Positions 1 through 10,406 of a DNA stretch of 64,000 bases are shown one piece after another. The DNA is from Streptococcus oriscaviae. Its GTDB lineage: Bacteria > Bacillota > Bacilli > Lactobacillales > Streptococcaceae. The translations under genes and the position numbers were made by a program. The stretch's first letter is position 1. The number at the start of each line of letters is the position of its first letter. The stretch covers positions 1,054,001 to 1,118,000 of the forward strand of contig NZ_CP073084.1 in the NCBI RefSeq assembly GCF_018137985.1, given 5' to 3'. The notes under the pieces are model-generated. The model was not told where the DNA came from and made no database searches. It worked only from the letters and a program-made list of their open reading frames with translations.

Positions 1-32
1 GCAAGCCGAACATCTCTTTGTATCCTAGATAA

Positions 33-105
33 TGGAGCCTAGCGGGATCGAACCGCTGACCTCCTGCGTGCAAAGCAGGCGCTCTCCCAGCTGAGCTAAG
101 GCCCC
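33..105 (-). tRNA. tRNA-Ala (anticodon TGC)
   Basis: The minus strand reads a complete 73-nt cloverleaf starting GGGGCCTTAGCTCAG, with anticodon loop CTTTGCACG, T-arm GGTTCGATCCC and discriminator A. It lies about 200 nt downstream of the 16S gene, the usual spacer position between 16S and 23S in streptococcal rRNA operons, so it is probably co-transcribed with them. The 23S gene would be off the left edge. Confidence 0.97.
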
Positions 106-231
106 GTACATGTTAATGTACCTGTTAACGTATTTAATTGTTTCGATATAATATCATTTCTTGAGACGCTGGTCCCTGTCGTGCACTAGCTCCGCTAGTT
201 TCGACAAAGCTTCAACCTAACGGTTTCGCTT

Positions 232-248
232 AGCTGAGCTAAGGCCCC
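232..248 (-). repeat. Partial duplication of the tRNA-Ala 5' end
   Basis: The 17 bases 232-248 are identical to 89-105, the first 17 nt of the tRNA-Ala gene, in the same orientation. It stops at the D-arm, so it is a relic and not a functional tRNA. It sits in the 16S-tRNA spacer. Confidence 0.85.
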
Positions 249-249
249 A

Positions 250-275
250 CAAGACCTCTCAAAATTAAAGAAGAC
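250..275 (-). other. 3' half of the pre-16S rRNA processing stem
   Basis: Positions 261-275 are the exact reverse complement of 1955-1969 (15 bp), and 250-257 matches 1973-1980, giving an about 26-bp stem with two mismatches that encloses the 16S gene. This is the expected geometry of the RNase III processing stalk of pre-16S RNA. The pairing is seen directly; cleavage is inferred. Confidence 0.8.
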
Positions 276-295
276 TAACGTACAGGTTTCCATTT

Positions 296-1858
<1,563 letters not shown>

Positions 1859-1954
1859 ATAATCGTTTGTCCGGCTAAGCACTCTGGCTTATCCGTTTAT
1901 TGTTTTGTCATTGACGATTTATCTCTTAGATAAATCACCCTGCACGTTTGGTTC

Positions 1955-1980
1955 GTCTTCTTTAATTTTCAAAGGTCTTG
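1955..1980 (-). other. 5' half of the pre-16S processing stem, in the rRNA leader
   Basis: Complementary to 250-275 (see that entry). It lies in the leader between the rRNA promoter and the mature 16S 5' end. The CTTTGAAAA stretch in the RNA also resembles a boxA-type antitermination element, which is a weaker inference. Confidence 0.7.
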
Positions 1981-2010
1981 TGCTCGCCCTCATCAGGCGA
2001 CAACTATATC

Positions 2011-2039
2011 AGTATATCAGATACCTACGACCCTGTCAA
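2011..2039 (-). promoter_or_regulatory. rRNA operon promoter
   Basis: On the minus strand a perfect TTGACA (2034-2039) is followed after 17 bp by TATACT (2011-2016). The predicted start is about 150 nt upstream of mature 16S. This is close to sigma-A consensus, as expected for an rRNA promoter. Confidence 0.9.
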
Positions 2040-2129
2040 CTACTTTTTCTCCTTTTTTTGAATTTTTTCGTGATTTTTTTCGTGGCCGTCGCCGATGGTT
2101 GTTTTTGCCAGATTATATCAGAATAGCAA

Positions 2130-2153
2130 AAACCGACCCGGCTAGGTCGGTTT
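2130..2153 (-). terminator. Terminator of the oppDFBC operon
   Basis: A 9-bp perfect stem AAACCGACC/GGTCGGTTT with a short loop and a T run on the minus strand begins right after the oppC stop. It separates the transporter from the rRNA promoter. Confidence 0.85.
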
Positions 2154-2157
2154 GTTA

Positions 2158-3060
2158 TTATCCCAAACGTTGTTTTGCATCGGCAGCACGTTGGAAGGCT
2201 TGGCCGATATAGTTGATGCAGAGCATCATTACAAGGATAAACAGAGCCGCAGGTAGCCAAATCCAGGTTTTGTTTTCCAAGATGTCAGCATTGCGGGCGT
2301 TTGAAATCAGGGTTCCTAAACTTGGTACGGTTGATGGTAGACCAAAACCAAGGTAGGTCAAAGAAGTTTCAATACCAATATTCCCTGCAAAGTTCAAGGT
2401 TAGGTTAACGATGATGAGGGAGCTCAAGTTCGGCAAGATTTCTCTGAACATAATCATGAAGTCACTTGAACCCAGAGTTTTTGAAGCACTAACGTAGTCT
2501 AAACGAGATTCTGATAGTGTTCTTGTCCGGAACAAACGGGCTTTGAAAGTCCAATAAAAGGCACTCATGATGAGGATGAAATGATAGATAGTATAGTTTT
2601 TGATAACTGTTACAAACACAATAATCATCATTGTCATCGGCAGAATCATGATAAAGTCAACGACCCGCATGAGGAAGCCATCAATGCGTCCGCCGTAGTA
2701 TCCAGAAATAATACCGAGCGATACACCGATAAAACTTGTAATAATGGTAATCGAAAATCCGATAAGAATGGAATTACGAGCACCGATAATCAGCTGACCG
2801 AAGATGTCTTTACCACCTTCATCTGTTCCAAGAATGAAGCCATCGACTCCCGGCTCTAGATAACGGCCCATCAAGTTTACTTTCATAACCTCTTCTTGAT
2901 TCAGCAAGGCCGCTCCGATAAAGACCGTTAACAAAATGGTTACGAGGAGGATAAGGGAACCTAGGGCTACCTTATCTTTCATAAACTCCCGAGCGATAAT
3001 ACGGAATCCACCTGGAGGAGTAGAAGCCGTTTGTTGTTGTTTCTTTGTTTCTTTACTCAC
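2158..3060 (-). CDS. oppC: Oligopeptide ABC transporter permease OppC
   Basis: 300 aa. Second inner-membrane subunit of a peptide importer; it forms the translocation channel with OppB. An N-terminal extension of about 30 polar residues leads into the first membrane helix (about 35-55), a periplasmic-side loop follows, then five more hydrophobic segments. The EAA-type coupling loop for the ATPase lies around 180-200 (residues YVSASKTLGSSDFMIMFREI). The length fits the family. It is the last gene of the transcription unit, starting 13 nt after oppB, and is followed directly by a strong hairpin terminator. Confidence 0.93.
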   Translation of the reverse strand: MSKETKKQQQTASTPPGGFRIIAREFMKDKVALGSLILLVTILLTVFIGAALLNQEEVMKVNLMGRYLEPGVDGFILGTDEGGKDIFGQLIIGARNSILIGFSITIITSFIGVSLGIISGYYGGRIDGFLMRVVDFIMILPMTMMIIVFVTVIKNYTIYHFILIMSAFYWTFKARLFRTRTLSESRLDYVSASKTLGSSDFMIMFREILPNLSSLIIVNLTLNFAGNIGIETSLTYLGFGLPSTVPSLGTLISNARNADILENKTWIWLPAALFILVMMLCINYIGQAFQRAADAKQRLG

Positions 3061-3073
3061 TTTGACTTCTCCT

Positions 3074-4030
3074 TTACTTCACGCGGATACGCGGATCAAC
3101 AATACTCATAATAATATCTGACAAAAGGGTACCCAAGAGTGTTGCAAAACCAAATAACAAGATAAGAGCCAAGACAACACTGTAATCACGGGTTGTTAAT
3201 GAACTAATGAAGAGTTGCCCCATACCTGGGTAAGTGAAGATAGATTCTACGAAAATCGCCCCACCAATCAAACCAGTCAATTCATACCCCAAGAAGGATG
3301 CAATCGGCAAAATAGAATTGCGGAAGATATGACGGTTGTAAACAACCTTCTCTGGAACACCCTTCGCACGAGCAGTCCGAACGTAGTCCTGTCCTTTAGC
3401 GTCGATTACTCCTGTTCTCAGGTATTGAATCGTACCTGTCGTGGAGAGAATGGCCATGGTCAGAGCAGGAAGGATCATGTGATGCAAACGGCTAGCCAAG
3501 AGTGCAAACCCTTCAACACCAGAATCTACCGAACCACGGGTTGGGAACCATCCCAAGGTGAAGCCAAACAACCATAGAAGGAGGATGGCAAAGATGAAGA
3601 TAGGAGTTGAGAAGGTCAAAAAGTTATAGAGGACAATCGCACGATCAGCAAGAGAGTTCTGGTAGCGACCTGCAATCATACCAAGTGGCAAGGCGATAAG
3701 GTAGGTCAGAATCATCGTCAAAAGCGACAACCAAATCGTGTTGTTCAGACGTTCCATAACAATGTTGATAACTGGTTGTTTGAAGAGGAAACTTTGACCG
3801 AAATCACCTTGCAAGATGTTACCAATCCATCTGAAATATTGAATATGAATTGGGTCATAGTAGCCTGCTTCAATTCGCATCTTTTCAATAATGGCTGGGT
3901 CAATAGACGGGTCAATCATCCCTGTAAATGGATCCCCCGGCATCATCTTGGCCACGAAGAAGGCGATGATACTAAGAATAATCACCTGAGGAATCATCAT
4001 CAATAAACGACGTAATATTGTTTTCCACAT
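3074..4030 (-). CDS. oppB: Oligopeptide ABC transporter permease OppB
   Basis: 318 aa. First membrane subunit of the peptide importer. It has the family N-terminus (one helix at about 9-30 with MMPGDPF after it), five further helices, and the EAA loop around 210-235 (AKGQDYVRTARAKGVPEKVV) that contacts the ATPases. The start follows a GGAGG lying inside the end of oppF; the two genes are separated by one base, so translation is probably coupled. With OppC it makes the channel fed by OppA. Confidence 0.94.
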   Translation of the reverse strand: MWKTILRRLLMMIPQVIILSIIAFFVAKMMPGDPFTGMIDPSIDPAIIEKMRIEAGYYDPIHIQYFRWIGNILQGDFGQSFLFKQPVINIVMERLNNTIWLSLLTMILTYLIALPLGMIAGRYQNSLADRAIVLYNFLTFSTPIFIFAILLLWLFGFTLGWFPTRGSVDSGVEGFALLASRLHHMILPALTMAILSTTGTIQYLRTGVIDAKGQDYVRTARAKGVPEKVVYNRHIFRNSILPIASFLGYELTGLIGGAIFVESIFTYPGMGQLFISSLTTRDYSVVLALILLFGFATLLGTLLSDIIMSIVDPRIRVK

Positions 4031-4031
4031 C

Positions 4032-4973
4032 TTAGATTTTTCCTCCTTCCGGCAAGGCTACCTGATGGGTCGCTGAGAACGACTGCAGGTCGTAGACGCG
4101 ACCGTTCTCATCGTAGTAAAGACCTTGTTTTTCTTGATATTCTTTTTCTGCTGCCAAACGATTTTCCTTGTTTTTCTGGCGGTTGACTGGGTCGATAACC
4201 GGGATAGCAGACAACAAGCGTTTGGTGTAGATGTGTTGCGGGTTGTTGTAAATATCTCCCTTGCTTCCTGTTTCAACGAAGCGACCGCGATACATGATGA
4301 AGAGTTCGTCACACATGTGCTGAACCACACCAAGGTCGTGGGAAATGAAGAGATAGCTTAATTTGAACTCATCTTGAATACGTTTCATGTAGTTCAACAC
4401 CTGCGCCTGAACAGATAGGTCCAAGGCAGAAACGGGCTCATCGGCAATAATCAACCGTGGGTTGCTTGCCAAGGCACGAGCAACACCGATACGTTGGCGC
4501 TGACCACCAGAAAATTCGTGTGGGTACTTGATTAAAGCTTCTTCGTTGAGTCCGATGGTATCAAGCAACTGGAGGACTTTCTTCTTTTCTTCATCTGGAG
4601 AGAGGCGTTCAAAGTTACGGATTGGCTCAGCAATAATGTCTAAAATACGCTTTTTAGGGTTGAAACTAGACAAGGAATCCTGGAAGATCATTTGCACATC
4701 ACGATTGAAGGCACCTTTTTTTCTACGGGATTTGTTGGTGATGTCTTGTCCTTCGTAAATGATTTGTCCTGCTGTTGAGCGTTCCAAACCAATGATGGCT
4801 TTACCGATGGTTGATTTTCCTGAACCGGACTCTCCAACAAGTCCGTAGGTCTTTCCTTCTTCAAAGTTGATGTTCACACCGTCAACGGCATACACATGGT
4901 CGGTGACACGGTTAAAGAAGCCACTACGAATCGGATAATGAACTTTTAAATCTTTAACTTCAATAAATCCCAT
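4032..4973 (-). CDS. oppF: Oligopeptide ABC transporter ATPase OppF
   Basis: 313 aa ATP-binding subunit. Walker A GESGSGKST (about 48-56), signature SGGQRQR, Walker B LIIADEP with the following SALD, and the H-loop SHDLG are all present. The C-terminal oligopeptide-type extension after about 260 includes IPVIDP. It pairs with OppD to form the ATPase heterodimer on the cytoplasmic face. It begins 2 nt after the oppD stop in the same operon. Confidence 0.94.
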   Translation of the reverse strand: MGFIEVKDLKVHYPIRSGFFNRVTDHVYAVDGVNINFEEGKTYGLVGESGSGKSTIGKAIIGLERSTAGQIIYEGQDITNKSRRKKGAFNRDVQMIFQDSLSSFNPKKRILDIIAEPIRNFERLSPDEEKKKVLQLLDTIGLNEEALIKYPHEFSGGQRQRIGVARALASNPRLIIADEPVSALDLSVQAQVLNYMKRIQDEFKLSYLFISHDLGVVQHMCDELFIMYRGRFVETGSKGDIYNNPQHIYTKRLLSAIPVIDPVNRQKNKENRLAAEKEYQEKQGLYYDENGRVYDLQSFSATHQVALPEGGKI

Positions 4974-4975
4974 TT

Positions 4976-5974
4976 TTAGGCTTCCTCCTTAAAGTAGAAT
5001 GTTTCATAACAAGTACAACGCACAAAGTGGTTTGGTGAAACTTCGTGCATGCCAGGGTTTGCTTCGTGGGCTTCCTGCTTAAGCCATGGAATCCGCGGTG
5101 CAAAACGGCAACCTGTACGAATCATCTTGGTGATTGGCGGCACGATTCCTTCGATAACGTGCAAATCGCCACCCTCGCTACCTGATTGTGGGTTTGATTT
5201 GAGCAGCGAGCGGGTATATGGGTGTTTTGGATTGGTGAAGAGTTCCTCTACTGGAGCCACTTCTACAAATTGTCCGCCGTACATAACGGCTACTCGATCT
5301 GCTGTTTCTGCAACAACACCGAGGTCGTGAGTAATCAAAATGATACCTGAGCCTGTTTCTGCCTGAATGTCGTTAAGCAAATCCAAGATTTGTGCCTGAA
5401 TGGTCACGTCTAGGGCAGTGGTTGGTTCATCAGCGATAATAATTGGTGGTTTACATGACAAGGCAATGGCAATGATAATCCGCTGACGCATCCCTCCTGA
5501 GAGTTCATGCGGGTATTGCTTGAAAGTACGTTGCGGATTTGGAATACCTACTTGTGCCAATAATTCCAAGACGCGCTCTTTGCGTTCTGCTGCATTCAAA
5601 TCCGTGTGGTAAACAAGAGCTTCATCAATCTGAGAACCGATGGTCATCAGAGGGTTGAGGGAAGCCAATGGATCTTGGAAAATCATACCAATGTCATTTC
5701 CACGAATGGTATTGTACTTGGCTTCATCCATACCAACCAATTCTTGGTTGTTGTACTGAATGCTGCCTTGAATCTTTGTGTTTAGCGGATTGTGCAAGCC
5801 CATGATAGTGGTTGCCAGGGTTGACTTACCACAACCGGATTCTCCCACTATCGCAAGAATTTCATTCTTTTGAAGATTGATGGAAACACCATCTACTGCG
5901 TCAAAAAAATCGTCGCCAATTCGGAATCCGACGTGTAAATCTTTAATTTCTAAAAGCGGTTTTTCCTTACTCAC
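4976..5974 (-). CDS. oppD: Oligopeptide ABC transporter ATPase OppD
   Basis: 332 aa ATP-binding subunit. Walker A GESGCGKST (about 43-51), signature LSGGMRQRI, Walker B PIIIADEPTTALD and H-loop THDLG are intact. The C-terminal domain contains the Cys-bearing segment (GCRFAPRIPW and RCTCYE) typical of OppD/DppD C-termini, some of which carry an Fe-S cluster; whether this one does is not known. First gene of the D-F-B-C block, separated from oppA by a terminator. Confidence 0.93.
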   Translation of the reverse strand: MSKEKPLLEIKDLHVGFRIGDDFFDAVDGVSINLQKNEILAIVGESGCGKSTLATTIMGLHNPLNTKIQGSIQYNNQELVGMDEAKYNTIRGNDIGMIFQDPLASLNPLMTIGSQIDEALVYHTDLNAAERKERVLELLAQVGIPNPQRTFKQYPHELSGGMRQRIIIAIALSCKPPIIIADEPTTALDVTIQAQILDLLNDIQAETGSGIILITHDLGVVAETADRVAVMYGGQFVEVAPVEELFTNPKHPYTRSLLKSNPQSGSEGGDLHVIEGIVPPITKMIRTGCRFAPRIPWLKQEAHEANPGMHEVSPNHFVRCTCYETFYFKEEA

Positions 5975-6180
5975 GCTTTTCCTCCTTTTGTCATCAGCCA
6001 GACCACCCTAGGTCGTGCTAGTCGATTCTATCCTTATTCTTATTAAAATAGAATATTTCTATTAGTCTACCACAAATGGCCTCTTTGCGCTAGCTATTTT
6101 AATAAAAATGAATCGCAGGCTGGCTAGAGTATACCTAACTAATATAACATATTTGAATGATATTTTATACATACCAACCT

Positions 6181-6208
6181 GAAAAAAGCCAACCAAGTTG
6201 GCTTTTTC
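6181..6208 (-). terminator. Hairpin between oppA and oppD
   Basis: Near-perfect palindrome GAAAAAAGCCAAC/GTTGGCTTTTTC with T runs on both sides, about 30 nt past the oppA stop. It probably acts as a partial terminator so that the binding protein mRNA is in excess over the oppDFBC part, a usual arrangement for binding-protein transporters (inference). Confidence 0.8.
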
Positions 6209-6236
6209 AGATTAGACCTTCCGTCTTATGGTATGT

Positions 6237-8030
6237 TTATTCTGAAACGACACCTTTGTCAGCTGTCAATTCAACCTTTTCCCAAGCCTGAACTGAACCT
6301 TTAGATGCTGAACCATAGTAGTTGTCAAAGTATTTCACGCGTTTGTTTACCGCAGTCAACTCTTCGTTTTCAAATGTTGGAATAGCAAAGGCTTGTTCGT
6401 AAGCATATTGTTGCCATTTCTTGAAGTTTTCAACATTTGTCTTTTCATCAAATGATTCTACAGAAGCAATAGCTTTGAGCAAGGCAGTGTTCTCATCTGA
6501 TACGAAACGTGAGAAGTTGAACATTGCGCTTGGTCCCCAAAGACCTGTTGGGTCTGGATCATAACCTGTTGACCAGCCACCAGCGTACATGTCGATGTTG
6601 GCATCGTTGGCTTGCAACATATCGTAGAATGAGTTGATTTCAATCGTACGACCTGTGTAAAGCTGAACATCCAAACCAACTTCTTTCCACCATGTCAAGT
6701 ATTGTTGGATAAGGGTTTCGTTTGCTTCTGTACGCTTACGAGCAGCAAAGTTGATAGTGAGTTTTTCACCATTTGGATCTTCGCGAAGGCCATCACCATC
6801 TACATCCTTGTAGCCTGCTTCATCCAAGAGCTCTTTTGCTTTTTCTGGGTCGTAGGTGTATCCTGGCAACTCAGAATCGTGTACATCGCCGAAGAAGGAG
6901 ATAATCAATGAGTTTGCCGGACGATACAGACCATTGTAAAGCGCTTCGCCTGCTTGTTTTGTATCGATAGCGTAGGCAATCGCTTGACGAAGATTAACGT
7001 TGTTCATCTTCGCACTTTCATTCATCACATTCTTCTTAGCAGTTTCATCGTAGGTTCCAAGGTTGAATGAGATGTACTCATAAACTGAAGCCAGACTTCC
7101 TGTAACTGTGATGTTTGACAGGTCTTTGTAAGAGTCCAACTGGTCTGTTGGCATGTCAGCGATGTCGTAGTTACCAGCTTTCATCTCAGATACGATGGTG
7201 TCTGGTGAAACAATGTCCATCTTCACGCTGTCCAATTTTGGTTTGCCTTTGAAGTAGTTCTCGTTGGCTACAAAGGTAACAGACTCACCGCTAACGATGT
7301 CTTTTACCTTGAATGGTCCCATACCTACATGCTTAGCTGTACGAGAGTACTCGCTTGCTTCCCAGTCTGCTACTGGAATGTCTTTGTAGATGTGCTCTGG
7401 CATAACGAATGCAGGGACATTACCACCAGCATACATCATAGAAGGAGTCATTTCTTTCACGTTCAAGACAACTGTGTAGTCATCCACCTTCTCAAGACCT
7501 GAGATGTCAGTTGCTGTTCCTGCAACGAACTCATCCATACCGACGATGTTGGTAAAGCGGTCGTCGAAACGTACACCAGTATAACCCTTATCTGCCATCG
7601 CCTTGATGGTGAAGATGTAGTCATCAATAGTGAAGGCTTCGCCGTCTGACCACTTGTAGTCTTTACCAGTCAAAGTAACGGTCAGCTTCTTGCCTTCGAT
7701 GTCAAAGTCCACCTTAGCAAGACCTGAGTCGTCCAACTTACGGTTGCCGTCATAGCCAAACATAGAACTATCGACCATCCCACCAAAAGTAGAGTCAACG
7801 TTATTGTCTGTCAACTCGTCAATCAAAAGACCGGTAGAAGTTGATGCAGCAACAATAGCATAGTTCAATTGACCGCCTGAAATCGCGTCCCCATCGTGAG
7901 TCACTTCAGCAGGGAAAGTTGTTTCCGGAGCTTTTGAACTTGTTGAAGATTTAGAACCACAAGCCACAAGTACAGATGCAGACAAAAGCGTTACACCTGC
8001 AAGAGCAAGCCAGTTACGTTTCTTTTTCAT
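6237..8030 (-). CDS. oppA: Oligopeptide-binding lipoprotein OppA
   Basis: 597 aa extracellular substrate-binding protein. A lipoprotein signal ends with the lipobox LVAC (Cys at about 24), so it is anchored to the outer face of the membrane. The SBP_bac_5 fold is supported by the repeated family blocks: YKWSDGEAFTIDDYIFTIKA, the MGPFKVK segment, NNVNLRQAIAYAIDTKQAGE and LLDEAGYKDVDGDG. It delivers peptides to OppBCDF encoded just downstream. Own promoter with a CodY-like site upstream; a hairpin follows it. Which peptides it prefers cannot be read from sequence. Confidence 0.95.
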   Translation of the reverse strand: MKKKRNWLALAGVTLLSASVLVACGSKSSTSSKAPETTFPAEVTHDGDAISGGQLNYAIVAASTSTGLLIDELTDNNVDSTFGGMVDSSMFGYDGNRKLDDSGLAKVDFDIEGKKLTVTLTGKDYKWSDGEAFTIDDYIFTIKAMADKGYTGVRFDDRFTNIVGMDEFVAGTATDISGLEKVDDYTVVLNVKEMTPSMMYAGGNVPAFVMPEHIYKDIPVADWEASEYSRTAKHVGMGPFKVKDIVSGESVTFVANENYFKGKPKLDSVKMDIVSPDTIVSEMKAGNYDIADMPTDQLDSYKDLSNITVTGSLASVYEYISFNLGTYDETAKKNVMNESAKMNNVNLRQAIAYAIDTKQAGEALYNGLYRPANSLIISFFGDVHDSELPGYTYDPEKAKELLDEAGYKDVDGDGLREDPNGEKLTINFAARKRTEANETLIQQYLTWWKEVGLDVQLYTGRTIEINSFYDMLQANDANIDMYAGGWSTGYDPDPTGLWGPSAMFNFSRFVSDENTALLKAIASVESFDEKTNVENFKKWQQYAYEQAFAIPTFENEELTAVNKRVKYFDNYYGSASKGSVQAWEKVELTADKGVVSE

Positions 8031-8080
8031 AAAACACCTCTATGTATTTTTTTGCAGACCATTTCATGTCTATGCATATT

Positions 8081-8126
8081 ATTATACCATAAAAATTTCT
8101 TAAAGAAAGCGTTTTGTCAGAAAATT
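8081..8126 (-). promoter_or_regulatory. oppA promoter with CodY-box-like site
   Basis: On the minus strand an extended -10 (TGGTATAAT; TATAAT at 8081-8086) lies about 50 nt before the oppA start. Positions 8112-8126 match the palindromic CodY consensus AATTTTCWGAAAATT at 12 of 15 bases and sit just upstream of the -35 position. Repression by CodY in amino-acid-rich conditions is inferred. Confidence 0.6.
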
Positions 8127-8202
8127 TTGTAAAAGCTTAAATTTTCATTTTTTTCTAATAATTTGCAAAACCACTTTCATTTCTTGCTTCCTCTTTTTGT
8201 GG

Positions 8203-8208
8203 TATAAT
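8203..8208 (+). promoter_or_regulatory. dacA promoter -10
   Basis: TGTGGTATAAT is an extended -10 (TATAAT at 8203-8208) 29 nt before the dacA start. The -35 is poor. It is divergent from the oppA promoter. Confidence 0.7.
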
Positions 8209-8237
8209 AGGGCAATTGAGTTCTGAAAGGATGTATT

Positions 8238-9482
8238 ATGCGTAAATATATTGCCCTCTTGGTCGGACTGGCTCTGTCTCTGTTTTTGGGCGGCCCCAAG
8301 CTTGCTGCTGAGGATTTTTCTGTTGCTGCCAAGCATGCGATTGCTGTTGAGGTCAGCACTGGAAAAATTCTATACGAACAGGATTCCCAAACACAAGCAG
8401 GTGTTGCCTCTATCACAAAATTGCTAACTGTCTATTTGGTTTACGAAGCGATTGAAAAGGGAGAACTCCAATTGACAACTCCTGTGGATATTTCTGATTA
8501 TCCATTTAGTTTAACCAGCAATCCCTTGTTAACCAATGTTATCCTAGATTCTCGGAATTATACAGTAGAGGAGCTGCTCCATGCTTCACTGATTTCTTCA
8601 TCTAATAGTGCCGCTATTGCGCTGGCAGAAAAAATCGCCGGAAGCGAAACAGCTTTCGTTGATCGCATGAGGGAAAAATTGAAAGAGTGGGGTATCACAG
8701 AAGCAAAGATTTATAATGTTTCTGGCTTGGACAATGAGGATTCGGGAGAACATATTTACCCTGGTTCTAAGACCGAAGACTTTAACACCCTGTCCGCACT
8801 GGATGTTGCTATCATCACTCGCAAGCTCATCTTGGACTTCCCTCAAGTCTTGGACATCACCTCAAAACTAGCTTTTGATTTGGAAGGTGAAACCTACTAT
8901 AATACCAACCAGATGCTAGAAGGAGGCACCCATGCCAGAGGGGGTGTGGATGGTCTAAAAACAGGTTTTTCAGACGCAACTGGTGCTTCATTTGTCGCAA
9001 CAACTACTCAAAATGATATGCGCATCATCACCGTCGTTATTCAAGCAACCGATGGAAATATCGACCCTGATAATCGCTTTGTAGCAACCAACAACCTCAT
9101 CAACTATGTCTACGAGAACTTCTCAGCTGTTCCCCTCGTTGAAAAAGGCAAGCAATACAAAAAGAGTTCGGTGGCTGTTTTCAATGGTCAAACAAGCAAG
9201 GCACCTGCTGTGGCAGCTGAACAACTTCTGGTCATTCAGCGTAAAAACAGTGACAAAGAAATAACCGCTCGTTTTGAAGCGGCAACTGACGAATTGGATG
9301 CCCCGCTTACTGCTGGAACCGCAGCCGGAACACTGTACGTCAGCGATACCGACCTGATTGGAAAAGGCTATCTGGAAAAACAACCTAGCGTTGAAATGGT
9401 CATCGGTAAGGATGTCAAGGAGGCTTCTTGGCCGACCTCTTGGTGGAACCAGTTTGTCCGCTACGTCAATGAAAACCTCTAA
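8238..9482 (+). CDS. dacA: D-alanyl-D-alanine carboxypeptidase (PBP3)
   Basis: 414 aa penicillin-binding protein that trims the terminal D-Ala from peptidoglycan pentapeptides and so limits cross-linking. It has an N-terminal signal sequence (about 1-24, cut near AAAED), the acyl-enzyme motif SITK (Ser about 58, Lys 61), the SSN triad element near 118, and the KTG motif in GLKTGFSDATG. A C-terminal beta-rich domain and an amphipathic tail (SWPTSWWNQFVRYVNENL) fit membrane anchoring of class 5/6 PBPs. Preceded by its own promoter; the next gene begins 12 nt later. Confidence 0.95.
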   Translation: MRKYIALLVGLALSLFLGGPKLAAEDFSVAAKHAIAVEVSTGKILYEQDSQTQAGVASITKLLTVYLVYEAIEKGELQLTTPVDISDYPFSLTSNPLLTNVILDSRNYTVEELLHASLISSSNSAAIALAEKIAGSETAFVDRMREKLKEWGITEAKIYNVSGLDNEDSGEHIYPGSKTEDFNTLSALDVAIITRKLILDFPQVLDITSKLAFDLEGETYYNTNQMLEGGTHARGGVDGLKTGFSDATGASFVATTTQNDMRIITVVIQATDGNIDPDNRFVATNNLINYVYENFSAVPLVEKGKQYKKSSVAVFNGQTSKAPAVAAEQLLVIQRKNSDKEITARFEAATDELDAPLTAGTAAGTLYVSDTDLIGKGYLEKQPSVEMVIGKDVKEASWPTSWWNQFVRYVNENL

Positions 9483-9494
9483 TTTTTAAAAGAT

Positions 9495-10109
9495 ATGAAT
9501 GTGAATCAGTTATTTTCTAATTTTCTAAGTAAAATCTGTACGATTGTTTTTGCCCTCTTAAACGGCTCCAACCTATTCTTCATGGTTGGTTTGATTGCTC
9601 TTGCAAGCACGAAAACAAACGATTCTTTCCCTCTTATTTCACTGGTACCTGAACTAACGATTATCTGCGCCATTCTTCTTTACTTTTTTGTGAGGGAAAG
9701 CCTCTATTGGTTCTTTCGTCTGGCTGGCTATCATGCCTTACCAGAGTTGCAACACTTTGGCCTAAAAGGTACAACACGCTTGCCCTTGTTTCAAAAGCAT
9801 ACTCCTTCCTATCTGGCCCTTTACCGAGAACGCAATCGTTCCATCACTTTCCTTTTCAAGGCCTTGTTAGCTCTGATCGCTGGTGTAGCGGGAGCTGTTG
9901 TTCATTTTCTTTGGCACTGGTTTACCTTTTCTTTTCCAGCTATGTTGGGAGGGATTTGGGCAAGATTGGCATTCTTCGGGCTCTGCATCCTGTCTTATCT
10001 TTTCTACCTATTTTTCAAAAAATGGTTGCTGTCCTGCTTCGTCACAAATTTCGATGTGACTGTCAGCCTCACGGAACATGAAATGCCTATTTTTTCAAAC
10101 AAACATTAA
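9495..10109 (+). CDS. Membrane protein of unknown function
   Basis: 204 aa. Not recognised. Four hydrophobic segments are visible (about 14-34, 45-65, 110-135, 145-170), with a loop of about 40 polar residues between the second and third. No signal peptide or catalytic motif was seen. It starts 12 nt after dacA and shares its terminator, so it is probably co-transcribed with the carboxypeptidase and may have an envelope role (inference from context only). Confidence 0.6.
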   Translation: MNVNQLFSNFLSKICTIVFALLNGSNLFFMVGLIALASTKTNDSFPLISLVPELTIICAILLYFFVRESLYWFFRLAGYHALPELQHFGLKGTTRLPLFQKHTPSYLALYRERNRSITFLFKALLALIAGVAGAVVHFLWHWFTFSFPAMLGGIWARLAFFGLCILSYLFYLFFKKWLLSCFVTNFDVTVSLTEHEMPIFSNKH

Positions 10110-10114
10110 CACTA

Positions 10115-10169
10115 AAAACCACCTCAGCTACTTTGGAAGTTCTTCCTTTTGTGTAGCTGAGGTGGTTTT
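10115..10169 (+). terminator. Terminator of the dacA unit
   Basis: A 17-bp perfect stem AAAACCACCTCAGCTAC / GTAGCTGAGGTGGTTTT followed by T-rich sequence, 6 nt past the preceding stop codon. Confidence 0.92.
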
Positions 10170-10337
10170 ATTATTGACCGTTTATCAAGTCGTCTCGCTA
10201 AAAAATTACTGTCGCAATTTCTTATCGCTAACTTCAGTGGGGAGTTTGATGGACTTGAACAGCTTTAGGGGCTGTTTGAGTCACAAGAAGGTATGAATTA
10301 CAACGTAGAGCGACTGCCGTCGCCCCTTATCTCCAAC
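10170..10337. other. Intergenic spacer with small hairpins, no gene seen
   Basis: No credible ORF. It holds an imperfect hairpin at 10251-10282 (GACTTGAACAGC against GCTGTTTGAGTC) and a short one at about 10306-10321 (GCGAC/GTCGC). Together with the long inverted repeat to its right it could be a small interspersed repeat or a structured RNA, but nothing confirms this. Confidence 0.4.
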
Positions 10338-10406
10338 GAGCGTTGGCATTTGTGTGTTTCAAATAGCTTCTTAGCTATTTGAAGCTACACAAATTAGCCA
10401 ACGCTC
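10338..10406 (-). repeat. Long inverted repeat overlapping the sufB stop
   Basis: Nested arms: GAGCGTTGGC (10338-10347) with GCCAACGCTC (10397-10406), and TTCAAATAGCT (10358-10368) with AGCTATTTGAA (10373-10383). The right arm covers the last codons of sufB. It likely terminates or protects the suf transcript, but it lacks a clear T run. Confidence 0.7.

Noticed and set aside
8102..8117. cre (CcpA) site before oppA
   Set aside because: AGAAAGCGTTTTGT differs from the cre consensus at three important positions and overlaps the better CodY match.
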